Of a DNA stretch of 64,000 nucleotides, positions 31,171 through 41,917 are shown one piece after another. Positions within the stretch are counted from its first letter, which is position 1. The number at the start of each line of letters is the position of its first letter. Origin of the DNA: Lineus longissimus. Its lineage: Eukaryota > Nemertea > Pilidiophora > Heteronemertea > Lineidae. The position numbers and the translations under genes are program-made. The notes beneath the pieces were generated by a model. The model was not told the origin of the DNA. It was given only the letters and a program-made list of their open reading frames with translations, and ran no database searches. The DNA lies in the NCBI RefSeq assembly GCF_910592395.1, contig NC_088323.1, positions 8,620,001 through 8,684,000 on the forward strand. Direction: 5' to 3'.

Positions 31171-33056
31171 AAAGTACTTCAGGCACAGATGGGAGGTTGT
31201 GCATCTATTCTAGATTTGAAATAATATTTCCCGGCTACATTTAAAAGGGAGTATACGACTATGAGGTTCAGGACGTGCATAAGGAGGAGTTCATAATGTT
31301 GCGTGACGATGTGAAAAACACAGAATCATGGCAACCGCTTTATCAGTAGCTGCATTATTTTCGGAAATTCACTAGGTTTTAAATCATTCCATTGAAATCT
31401 TATATGCACGCTACTCCGTATCGGCTAAGCCCTGGAAAATGCACCGCCGACTTGTCCTACAGATAGCCAACAAATTGGAAAACATGCATGGGTTGGTTTT
31501 ATGCGTTCACCGCAAAGTAAAGTTATATTGTCCATGTTGCCAGATGAACTGGTTATTTTAGTGTATCACTACCATAATGGACGTAGAGGTGTAAACGTTT
31601 GTAATCTAACTCCTCCGTCAGTTTAGATCGAATGACAACAAAACTTCTCCTTTGAGTCGAGATTGATAAAGAGTAACTCTTGGCGGGATTTAATTTTGGA
31701 ATTCCGGGGCGATTATGGAGAAATTGCATTTTGTGTTGTTTCCATACAAGGGCATGGTCATCATCATAAGGCAGATTGTCTAAAGTCAACAGGAGTTCTC
31801 ATTAGCATATGGAGCCATTTCATGAGTCAACAGTGTGGAAATATACCGAAACAAAACCAAATTGCAAAACAAATATCAGCGTAAATTGTTCAGGTACCTA
31901 CAAATGCTATTTATTCTGCCATTTCATGTTGATTTCAATTGCTTTATTCACTTTTAACCGAGAGAAACAACCCCTTTGACCAGTTGATGGCTTTGCATGT
32001 GACCATACGATTCACCACCTTCACGACATGCAAATATTTCTAAACAACTTTATACTAGCCTCTTTGCACACAACAAGATAAGGGATCTACACGTATTGTG
32101 GCTCTGGCGCGTTAAGCATACATGTATAGCCTATAGACTAATCTAATATGGGAGAGACTGAGAACCTATTCTTAGTAAAGCAGGTATATCCCCGGGGGGG
32201 CTGATGATGGGGTGAAAATGCTCTGGTTGAGGAGATATTCCGAGGGACCCGATAGGGATATTGTTTATGGGTGCTGTGTTGGCCACATCTAGCCCTTGAT
32301 TATAAAGGGATTTTCAAATGAAGGTAACCATGGTCTGTCTAAAAGTGCTCTACCACAGCTTTCAATACTTGGTGTATCTGAAGAGGCACTCATGGGATGG
32401 CCTATCAAGGAGCTGCTGCGCAATGCTGAACCTCTAGCTTGCCTGTCGACTAAATGCCTTGCCCGAGACCTTGCTCGGAGGAGCACGCATTTTAAAGTTA
32501 TAGTGTGATATTGTAATTGGTTCGAACCATTGGGCAGCCGACATGACATATGATGGCATATCAGAGTTCTCCTTCTTTTTCTCCGTATATAAAATAGCTT
32601 TGCGCAGCCGACAAGACATGTGAAGGCCTATCTGAGTTATCTTTCTTCTTTTCCATATGAAAGGGGGCCAATTGCTGACTAAGGAACAAGGCATGTTGAC
32701 ACTGACTCATCATCTATATCGGACAAATTGATATACTTTTATACGCAAGCAACAGCACAGAGTCTGGGTCTGTGGACAATTGGATGGTTGAATTTGTCTC
32801 TTCGATATGGCCCCTTTGATATTGCATTAGATTTTCATTGCAATTCAATCTTTGGGCCCATGCAATTCAAGGTATAGCCCATTTGAACCTGCCTGCGCTA
32901 GGGGTATAATCAATGCTAGTATTTACCAATTAGGGCGCATGCGTGCTGCTTTTATAGTGATGCAGCCATATTCTCCTACAATAGCTCTATCCAGAAGTAC
33001 TAAGGTAGCAGGAAGGGTTGGGCGTTTGTGGTTTCTGAGTCTGAGGGGGTTGGTGT
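31171..33056. other. no gene; short tandem duplication near 32.5 kb
   Basis: 32530-32660 holds two copies of a unit of about 75 bp (GCAGCCGACATGACATATGA and GCAGCCGACAAGACATGTGA mark them). Nothing else supported in this 1.9 kb. Confidence 0.45.
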
Positions 33057-33120
33057 CTGTTGACTGTGCTTTAAGAGAGACTAGGCATGGCGCCAGTCTC
33101 TCTTAAAGCACAGTCAACAG
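33057..33120. repeat. perfect 26-bp hairpin, 12-nt loop
   Basis: 33057-33082 (CTGTTGACTGTGCTTTAAGA then GAGACT) is the exact reverse complement of 33095-33120. The loop is AGGCATGGCGCC. No mismatch is visible. Too short and too perfect for an old MITE; it could be a replication or repair product, or a small-RNA hairpin. Confidence 0.9.
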
Positions 33121-33635
33121 GCATTTGGTCTCAGTATTTGGGTTTTGATTGCCATGACTGTACCCCTGTAAAAGTCGGAGGAGGAGAAGTTTGGAATGAT
33201 GAAAGCATTGAAGAAGAAGAAATGTTATTATTGAGGAAAGCAAAATTTATTATGAGACTAGAAGGCAGTGTCAGCTGCATTTGCAATGGCAGTACAGTAC
33301 ATGTAGGTGGAACAGGTCCCCCGTGGCCTTTGAAATGGGTGGGGGGAGAATGTGCCAAGGAAGTATAATGACTTGAGCTGCCAACTCTTAAGAGGCCCTT
33401 CGAGGGTTTGTGCATCTGAAATTAAGGATTTTGCGGGTGTGCTCCCATAGTTTAAGGAGCGAATTCTCTGACCTAAAGATGCCACGGATTTTGGTTGGAT
33501 TTGGGGGAAAATAATGAGTGGGTTGTGAAAATCCTTAAGGGTTGGCAGCCGTGACTTGATTATTTTGAAAATGGCGATCTGAAGACATTAAAAGGTGGAA
33601 CATGGCATTTTATCGGCTTTGAAGTGTTCCGCAGT
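33121..33635. other. no gene recognised
   Basis: The + frame from 33087 to 33365 has an acidic run (SIEEEEMLLL) but no recognisable domain; it runs straight out of the hairpin arm. Treated as chance. Confidence 0.4.
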
Positions 33636-34530
33636 TAAAGGGGGATTATAGGCAGCAGCTAGGTAGGCAAGATAAAGTCATACAAATTCGCCAATAGGGG
33701 TATCTCATGATTTAAAGTGTTCCGCAATCCTACTGAAGAAGTGGACTGCTGGGACAGCTCGCAGTTTACCACGATGCAGATCATCCGGATACATGAAGCA
33801 ACCCATAGGACACCTGACAATTGGGTAACAGAATTCGTTCAGGGCTGACCCAGTTGACCACTTTGTATGCATTCGTGGAAAGTGCCCAGTTGTTTAGTAA
33901 CATCCTGAAAATGTGGCTGCAGGTGTTGGGATCGTTGCATTTCAGGTGTCCAAATGTCCAGCACTGGTAGCCACGAGTCTCTGAGGGGGTGAGGAAGGAA
34001 GCGCATAAGTGTTTCACTATTTGCATACCCAGGTTTACTGAGTCATGTCCATATGACAGCAGGCCAACAATCCGCCCATGTAGCGGTCCGGAGTTTCTGT
34101 GTTCGAGGGCAGACAGAGGAGCAGCATTGATGGCAAACCAGCTGACCAGGTACTATACCAGATTTGTCACCATATTGGCGCTTGATGATATGTTTGTTGT
34201 TCGTATTGTCTGCATTTAATTCCTTTAGCGTGATGGGGTAGTGAAGAGTTGATGTGCGATGGCAGATAGCACAGTCGTTGCTTTGCATGACAGCTGAAAG
34301 TGAATGTGATATCATAGAACTGAGGCGTTTGCAATGAGACTATAGGTGAAGTAGAAGCAATGAGTGAAACGGGCCATCTTCCGGTGACTAATTTACAGAG
34401 TAAGGGCACTTGGTGTTGTTAGATTCAGCATCAAATGTATTCCTCGTACAAGGGTGAATAGTGTGGACATACAGTGAGAGGTGAGAGACCCCTATTGACT
34501 ACTTCTTGTAACTTTATCTTGGACAAGCCC
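33636..34530. mobile_element. possible longer TTAA-family element with coding relic
   Basis: It starts with TTAAAGGGGGATTATAGGCA and continues as the reverse complement of the family's right end. Near 34380-34522 there is a forward copy of the family interior (TCAGCATCAAATGTATTCCT, GAGAGACCCCTATTGACTAC). Between them, on the - strand, 34315-34043 reads CAICHRTSTLHYPITLKELN and on to VPGQLVCHQC, with two C-x2-C pairs. The neighbouring frame (34026-33781) is cysteine-rich too. It could be the remains of a transposase zinc-binding region or a chance ORF between two MITE copies; boundaries are uncertain. Confidence 0.35.
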
Positions 34531-35099
34531 TTCGGCGACATAGGCTCACTGGTTTAATGATGGTTTAGGTGGTGCATTGATCACTTTCTGGATGTGCGCT
34601 TGTTTTCGATGCGTGGAATTCATTTGAGGTGAGGGAGTTCAATTGTTGGGGTGTGGTAGGGATAGGGGCCGGCAGCATTAGGATGTGTGAGGGCCAATAT
34701 GATAAATGTACAGTTTGGTTGTGGGCGAGGGGAACTCGAAACTGCTATTGTAAGGTACCCCACTCAAGCCTAAAGCCCTATTGACAAAGTTAACTGCCAG
34801 ATTATAAAGTGCCGTGCCGGGGGGGGGGGGGGGGAATCACTGTCAATTACAGTTATATTACATCTTTATTACGTACCGGTAATTATTACTTCATTAGGAC
34901 TTAGAGTAACCATCAGACTGGTACCAATTTATAGGGCAAGTAACTGCACTGACTTTTTATTAACCGGCACAGGGGTAATTAGTGAAAGTTGGGGGGGGGG
35001 GGGATGTTTATGCAAGAATGGAAATTGTCCAAATAACCTCCTGTTCATTCTAGTGAGTGAAGAGTTCGGAGATAAATGTCTTTGTCAAGCCCGTTTCTT
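34531..35099. other. no gene; poly-G runs
   Basis: G runs at about 34820-34834 and 34990-35003. No other recognisable content. Confidence 0.6.
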
Positions 35100-35370
35100 C
35101 ATATTTCAAATAAAGCAGGTTCTTTTAATGGTTTCTTTTCAAAGAAACGTAGTGTCTTCATGGACCTATCAACTAAACTTTAGTTTATAAGGTCCAAGTG
35201 TCTTTTCAAAAAGGTTTCATTTAAAAAAACTTTTCAAAAACCTAGTTTCGTTTCAAAAACCAGGTTTCTTTACAAATAAACTTGTTTTTTATAAACCTGA
35301 TCAAAGAAACGAAGTTTCGTTGAAAAGAAACCAAGTTAATTTAAAAGAAACCTGGTTTATTTGAAACTGA
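35100..35370. repeat. short palindromic AAACC(T/A)GGTTTCTTT repeats
   Basis: Units such as AAACCAGGTTTCTTTACAAA, AAACCTGGTTTATTTG and GGTTTCTTTTCAAAGAAACG recur in both orientations about every 20-30 bp. The stretch can fold into many small hairpins. No ORF of note. Confidence 0.65.
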
Positions 35371-35458
35371 TGAACAACGGCTTGCCATAAACGGCCGAGC
35401 AATCGATAATCTGTAAGTCAAGATGATAAGGCCCACCCAATCACAAGACACTGTGAAG

Positions 35459-35573
35459 GCATCAGATGCACAGGAACTTGACGCAAAAGAAGAAAAAAAT
35501 GAAATATGTAATCATATAACAGATTCTCTTATGATTACTATGTTTTGCATCAAGTTCCTGTGATCAGATGCAT
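35459..35573. repeat. hairpin, about 29-bp arms
   Basis: GCATCAGATGCACAGGAACT (35459-) and the mirrored segment TTTTGCATCAAGTTCCTGTG (35543-) pair with few mismatches around an AT-rich loop of about 55 nt. MITE-like fold-back, origin unknown. Confidence 0.7.
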
Positions 35574-36349
35574 CCTGCATCATCTTTTTACATATATGCT
35601 GAAACATGAGCATCAGTAAAAGTAACGGGAATTGATACAAATTTTCAATTGACAAGCCCAAGCCTTCTCAAGAACGAAAAAAGTTCCGAGTCCAAAACGT
35701 AAACAACAACACGTGGTTATGATCTTTAAAAAGATACGGACACGGAATTCTATGTGACGTCATTCGCGCCAAAGGACGGCACGATCTTGTCTGATTTCCC
35801 GCGTGCTTTCCCCCACAGATTTGTCTGACAATCGAAGAAACCTGTAATTGCCATTTTTCTTTGAACGTTTATGAGAACGATTATAGAATAGAAATATGCA
35901 ACAGGTTTTATGTCTTTGTTGAAATGACGTACTAGATGTTTTAAGTACTACTTTCGTGTGCGATTCGCTCTGGGTGGTGGAATTAGTGGCGCGGTGGCAA
36001 TATCATGAGATGCCGAAAGCGTGGTTACCTCGTTCCGAATGCTCACAACAACCTTCTTTTCATAAAGTCATACATGTGCAATACTTCATCAATCCCAGGT
36101 TGATCGGATAAATCGTTCCCACATCATGACGTTCCAATTTAATTTTGCTACATTTGATTTGCAATATCGTACATTTCTGAGGAAATAAGACGTATTATAT
36201 ATGTTCTAAACACCTTAAACCCAAATAAAGCCGCATTGAAACATCCAATTTTGAGCACAGAAACATTACACCAATTTAAAGCATGGCCGAGGGGACGAAC
36301 TGTCAAGGGGTCGATTTGTACCAAGGACGATTTGACCGCTTTGCTCGTG

Positions 36350-36692
36350 CCATGCGGTATCTGCCCATTCCGCCTTAACCTTATTCGCCTTATCCAATTT
36401 TGCCTTCTCCCATTTAGCCTTCTCCTAACTTGCCTTTTCTCAATTCGCCTTCTACGATTTCGCCATCGTCTTATCTCGCCTTTGTTCCAATTGGCCTTCT
36501 TCCTAACTCGCCTTCCTCTCATCTTGCCTCATCCTAGTTTGCCTTTTCTTATTTCGCCTTTGTCCTATTCTGCCTTGGTTCCATCCTGCCTTATCTCATC
36601 TTGCCTTTTCTTGATTGACCTTTATGTCAATTCGCCTTCTTCCCGTTTTGCCTTCTCCCGTTTCGCCATATCTCACCTCGCCTTTTATCAAT
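36350..36692 (+). repeat. minisatellite, CGCCTTCTCCCATTT-type units
   Basis: About 20 degenerate 14-17-bp units of the form (T/C)(G/T)CCTT-N-TCCTA-TTT in one orientation. The same family appears in reverse complement at 37075-37445. The long ORF over this block is a translation of the repeat and rich in L, P, S and F; I do not regard it as a gene. Confidence 0.85.
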
Positions 36693-37074
36693 CCAAAAGT
36701 TGGTTTTGGAGATACATGTAAGCTTACATGTAGATGGTTCAGAAGTTATGAAGATTTGAAAATATTGGTAATTAAGCAACAGCCTTGGGTAGGGTACAAA
36801 AACATAATTCGTGGAAACACTCTTATATGAAAGATTGGCCCCACAAACATGGGTAAAACATGGGTAAAAGAGACAAAAGTCTTTTGTAATATGGTATGTA
36901 ATGTAATATGACTATAATGGCTGAGAAGTTATCTACACTTGTAATTTTGGCAATGTCCACCGGGTTTTGGTTGCGGGTAACCCCGAATGGACCCTAGAAG
37001 CCCTTCAACACTGTTGAAGACACTTTCATATGAAAGATTGACTCAACAAACATGGGTAAAGACACCAAGTTTGT

Positions 37075-37445
37075 TGCAAAGTAGGAAGAAGGCGAAATGG
37101 GAAGAAGGCGAAATAATACAAAGGCGGGGCGGGTAAAGGCGAGATAGGATGAAGGCGAATTAGGACAAAGGTAAATTAGGACAAGGTGAAATAGGAGAAG
37201 GCAGATTAAGACAATGGCAAACTGAGACGAAGGCAAGAATGGATAAGGCAACTTGTGATAAGGCAAGATAAAACAGAGGCAAAATAGCATAAGGCGAAAA
37301 ATGAAAAGGCGAAAAAAGACAAAGGCGAGATAGAATAAGGCGGATTGGGAAGAGGCAAAATTGGAAAAGGCGAAATAGGAGAAGGCGAAATGTATATTTT
37401 TTAAAGGCAAAATGGGAAAAGGCGAAAAAAGACAAGGCGAAATGG
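37075..37445 (-). repeat. same minisatellite, opposite orientation
   Basis: Units GAAGGCGAAATGGGA, AAGGCGAAATAGGAG and similar, reverse complement of the block at 36350-36692. The inner flanks, TATGAAAGATTGGCCCCACA (36826) and TATGAAAGATTGACTCAACA (37029), are direct repeats of each other. Confidence 0.85.
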
Positions 37446-37552
37446 GCATGAACCTGCCATGCATAAACTCGTACGAAATTCATTCCTTTATCTGCACATG
37501 TTTGTCGGCCGTTTGTCGATCGATTCGATATAAATACACAATATATAAATAT

Positions 37553-37860
37553 GAAATAGATAGTTTGTGGCGATGACGCCAACACTCGTGGATTTGCACT
37601 GCTCGGGTTTTTTCCAAAAAATATTCGAAATTGCGAAGGTAATGGATTCGCTGAAACATAGAACGCTCGTCCCCATGCATGAGCTTACGTACATAAGACC
37701 ATAATAAATCCATATTACTCACCCCCTGGACAAGGGGCGTTCCTAAATTACATGGCAAATCGACAAAAACGGATATATTCGGTGGTTTATGGTCCAAAAT
37801 CACTTCACGAGACACAACTACGACGCTGAACGCAGCCACTGATACCAATTGCGCCCACAT
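37553..37860 (-). CDS. possible exon or ORF, unidentified
   Basis: The - strand frame reads WAQLVSVAAFSVVVVSREVI, later LGTPLVQGVSNMDLLWSYVR and MFQRIHYLRNFEYF. Copy B (38947-39175) keeps the first part as AQSASLAVFGIIGVSPEVIL and then, after a frameshift in a T run, TPLFQGVIHIDLLWSYVR. Conserved wording across an indel suggests an old coding segment. The hydrophobic start could be a signal peptide. No family recognised; it could equally be duplicated non-coding DNA. Confidence 0.25.
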
Positions 37861-37960
37861 CGGTCAACGCATATAGACAAACGGTGTAAACGCAAAATGA
37901 GGTTGAAAATCTGACATAAAAATAATGGTCACTATGGGACAGTGAGCCAATAGACAGTGA

Positions 37961-38664
37961 GCCATGACAGATTAGCATGATGATTGAAGTGGTCGTTTAT
38001 GCCATGCTACTTGCTCTGGTGCAGTAGGCGTTAGGAGTATAGTCTGCTGTATACTTTTTTAGCGAGTTTAGGATGACGTTGACACTTGGCAGGGGTGATG
38101 AGATGCAGTGGCCGAGTATTACTTACTTTATTTGGACTTTTTCCGAGTTTGCTGTAGTAAGACCCACGGCCGCCGACCGGGTGTGAAAAGCTGGCGGTGC
38201 CTCTGCCGCTCTGGCTTCTTTGCTACAAACTCGCCTACCCCTAGGCCTAGGCTACCTTTCATGCAAACAGCAACTGCATAACTATATGAATAATGAATTG
38301 TTCATTGACCTGCCTGGTTACAATACATTACAGGGTCAGTGTGAGCAGGTGTGTGACTGTTAGCGATTCGACTATGGCTGGGCCAATAGCCTTGCGCTTA
38401 TTGCTTGACCATGTCCATGTCGTCATGATACCTGTATGCCTATACGTATACGTTGACTTCAGAATTCACCGGCCATCCGCATCAGGCTGCAAGTGCAACT
38501 CTGTCAGTCAGTGTCACCCAAACCAGGTCATACCAATGCTGCCAGCGATTCACAGACAACTAATTGACACTTCGATGAGTATTTCCATCACCTCGACATC
38601 TGAAAACTTACTGATTTTGTACGGAAAGCAAGCAGTGAACGATGTAAACATTAATGGATGACGG
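37961..38664. other. no gene recognised
   Basis: The + frame 38293-38661 lacks motifs. No RNA gene or repeat was identified in this spacer between the two duplicated copies. Confidence 0.4.
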
Positions 38665-39280
38665 GGTGTAATGAAGAAGCGTGATTACCTCGTTCCGAAT
38701 GCTCACCATAAGCTTAGTTGCATACAGTCATACACCTGCAATACTTCATCGATCCCAGGTTGATTATCGGCTAATGTAGCATATCATTATCACACCCCCG
38801 GATCAAACCTTACTAATCAAACCTGAAACTATCGAACTGACACGATATTCGTTCTTTTCTTTAAATATTTGTCGATGGAATCAAATGGAATCAAATGGAA
38901 TAAATTGTTTGTTGCCGATTTGCACTACTCACACGCTTCCAAAAAATCAACATTTTGCGAATGTACTCGATTTGTTGGAACATAGTAAGCTCGTCCCCTT
39001 GTACGAATGTACGTACATATGACCATAATAAATCAATATGAATAACACCCTGGAAAAGGGGCGTGGCAAAATTACTTGAAAAAAACGAAAAAAAACAGAT
39101 ATATACGATGGTTTGTTGTCCAAAATCACTTCAGGAGACACACCTATGATGCCAAACACGGCCAATGATGCCGATTGCGCCCGAACCGGTCAGCCCTTAT
39201 GGACAAACGAGGTTATCGCAAAATGAGGTTAAAAAAACCATGCAACTTTAACTGGTCACTATAGACAGTGAGCCAATATT
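38665..39280 (+). repeat. direct duplication, copy B (shorter)
   Basis: Collinear with the ends of 35970-37960, about 80-85 percent similar by eye, without the minisatellite region. A triple ATGGAATCAA-type mini-repeat is seen at about 38875-38902. Confidence 0.7.
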
Positions 39281-39304
39281 ATATTAGTATTGAACTTCTC
39301 GTGT

Positions 39305-39480
39305 TTCGACAGATGACTATGGGGCATTGGGTCTTGTTAGAATTAGCGCGCTGAATGTATTCCTCGTACAAGCGCGAAAAGTTTCGACCTGCAAGAGGTA
39401 AGAAACCCCTATTGACTACTTCATGTAACGGTAACTCTATCTTGCGAACCTAGTTCCTACCTATAGTGTCCCTTTAAGAC
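39305..39480 (+). mobile_element. TTAA-MITE family, 5'-damaged copy
   Basis: GGGGCATTGGGTCTTGTTAG, ATGTATTCCTCGTACAAGCG and AAACCCCTATTGACTACTTC identify the family. The right end CCTACCTATAGTGTCCCTTT plus AA is preserved; the left TIR is not seen. Confidence 0.7.
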
Positions 39481-40755
39481 GGAAACCCACTCAGGCCACT
39501 GTGTGGGGATATTGATATTTACCTATACTGCTACTTGGATAGCCACTGTGTCGTTGAGTGGAAGAGTGCTCTGTCGACGTGTGCCTGTAATGTCAATGAA
39601 AGTATGATGAGGTGATGACGATAGTGGAATGACGAAATATTGGAAAGAGATCTATTCCTAGAAGAACATAAGTCGTGCTTTGACAAGGTGGCGCATTTTA
39701 GAATCAGCAGTGAGCACTGCGTGTAACATGGTGGAGGCAGCGGAGATACTATAAACTGTGTCGAAAGTATTGTTATAGGGCCTTCCCTAGGCCATTGGGG
39801 TTAAATTTACAATCCCTGATTGGAAAGACATAGTTTGATCGCATTCAACTATAAATCCATTGAACAGTTGTGTTCCTTTAGTCAACCGATGACCCTTTTT
39901 TTGGCCATGATCGTGGATTGTAAACTCTAAATGTATTATGGACTGGAAGACGGGGAAAACACAAGTGAAATAGACCAAAACAAGTGATTTTGGGGCTTTG
40001 GTTTAGACGCATATGCCACATGCGCCATGCGGGATTATACGGTTCATGTTGTTGACATCTACATCTAGTGCTGTTATTGGTAATGGTACATGGTAGGCCT
40101 AATCATCATGCCTATATGTTTCAGGAAAAGCTCGGAGTAAAATGAACTGCCGATGAATAATTATGTTGTTCATGTTTACCATGTTTACTAGTACATAGCC
40201 ATAGGGTATGCACTGGCCAGTGCACTTTCTGCACGTCGTCATGGTCATGCACGTGATACCTTGCACATCTTGTTCTTTGCATGCGCATGCTTTTTGGGCA
40301 AAATCACTTGCACCAACACTAATGAATAATGTCTTCTTATCCCTATGACTCCATACACAGTGAGGGCATTGTCCCATTCCCATCAAATGGTGACTCTGAG
40401 TACCGTATTAGGGTGGAAGTTGGGGAGCAAAAACCTACCGTTGCACGCGTCATGGTCAGCAGTGGTCACCTTAGCGCGATATGGAACATTCTTTCGAAAC
40501 TCATGAGAGTCTGCTCATTAGCATATCTCGCGCACTGCTCCTTCTGGTCAAACATCGTAGTGAAATCGTAATGGAAAACGTCTGGCTTTGCGCCAGACTA
40601 ATAAGTGAAAAACTGATAGGTAAAGAACGGCGCGTTGGCCCTTGCGCCCAGGGCTGGTTGCTTGGGACGTTTGAAGACCTGCATTGAACTATATTGCTTC
40701 TCGGTGACATGGGGAGACCTTCAGGGATAATGTCAAAATTGGCGAATTAAATTAT
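39481..40755. other. no gene recognised
   Basis: Short ORFs only (for example 40099-40386 on the - strand with several cysteines, no family pattern). No repeat of note. Confidence 0.4.
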
Positions 40756-41917
40756 GTCACTTCATGAAATATATCAAGACATTCTAAAATATTTTGGTAT
40801 CATAGCTTCAAAAAAATGCTTTAGCCTCTTTCTTTTTGCGGAACTGAGATTTATGGAAACTCAACCAAGAGCCTCCATTTTGCATGGCACGAGCGTAATG
40901 CATTTGTGTAAAAATTACATACGCTGATCTGCAGCCAGTGGTTACCCTAAACATTCGCCGGCCAAATGCCTGACACAACAACTGTCCTGGTTTTATGGAG
41001 CCACGTGTAATTTCCAACAACATTATCAAAGGTAAAAAGTACACCATCCATTTACCATGCGAAAAAAATAATGAGGCATATCAAGCTTCGCTTGGACAAC
41101 ATTTTGCCAAAGGCAAATCAACTTTAAAGTAATTGATGAGGTCACCGTTTACTGAAAGCCGTTGTGGAAATTGCCTGACGATCTCACAAATTCTTGATAC
41201 TGAAAAGGAGGTTTGATTTTTAGAAATAAAAAATCGGCGCGGGTTTCGACGAAATTTAAGCAAAACCAAAGAGGGTTCGTATTGGTATCTCAATATTGAC
41301 CCTTAGTCTCAGATCCAATTTCAAAGTACAGTTAGCCTCTTTCCTGGTACAGGGGCTGTTGTGGCTTTTATCGGGGAAAACGGCCGACTTGATGTTTGAA
41401 ACATCAGAGCAGCATCAGAGCAGCAGCAGAGCTCCGCTACAATAGAGGCGTTGATAAGAATAAAGTTGAATTTCAAACACAGCATGTTTAGTATTCACCT
41501 CTCTGATCTGGTGTTCCTTGTTCTGCTGCGACACACATAACCAAATACATGAACTGGTTGGATCGTGGTGGCATGATTACTGTTTCTATGATGATACAAT
41601 GTTTCATCAACTATAAAACAACCTGTGAATTACGAACACGGCAAGGTTAGTCGCCTCTCTGATCTAGCGTTCCTTGTTGCTTCCATTATATCCCTGCGAC
41701 TCACACAACAGAATGCATGTACTCGTCAGAGTACTGTTTATATAATAAGACAGTGTTTCATCAATTTCAAAACCTGTGTCAATGACTGTATAGGAAAAAC
41801 TGGTCTAAAGAAAGCAAATAATGAGCTTATTTTAATATCGATTACTTTGAAAAGGTGATCGATTTCGTGAAATTGATTCCTAACCCCATACGCACAATGT
41901 TCACACAGTTACAATGG

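Larger units (their letters stand above)
35970..37960 (+). repeat. direct duplication, copy A (interrupted)
   Basis: Its two ends match copy B: TTACCTCGTTCCGAATGCTC at about 36027, with CAATACTTCATCAATCCCAG; and 37590-37950 with GGGGCG, CAAAATCACTTCA and ACAGTGAGCC. The middle (about 36150-37580) is absent from copy B and holds the two minisatellite blocks, so it was probably inserted or expanded after the duplication. Confidence 0.7.

Noticed and set aside
36236-37585. ORFs of 120-160 codons on both strands
   Set aside because: They translate a 14-17-bp minisatellite in both orientations; composition is repetitive L/P/S/F or R/K and no domain is present.
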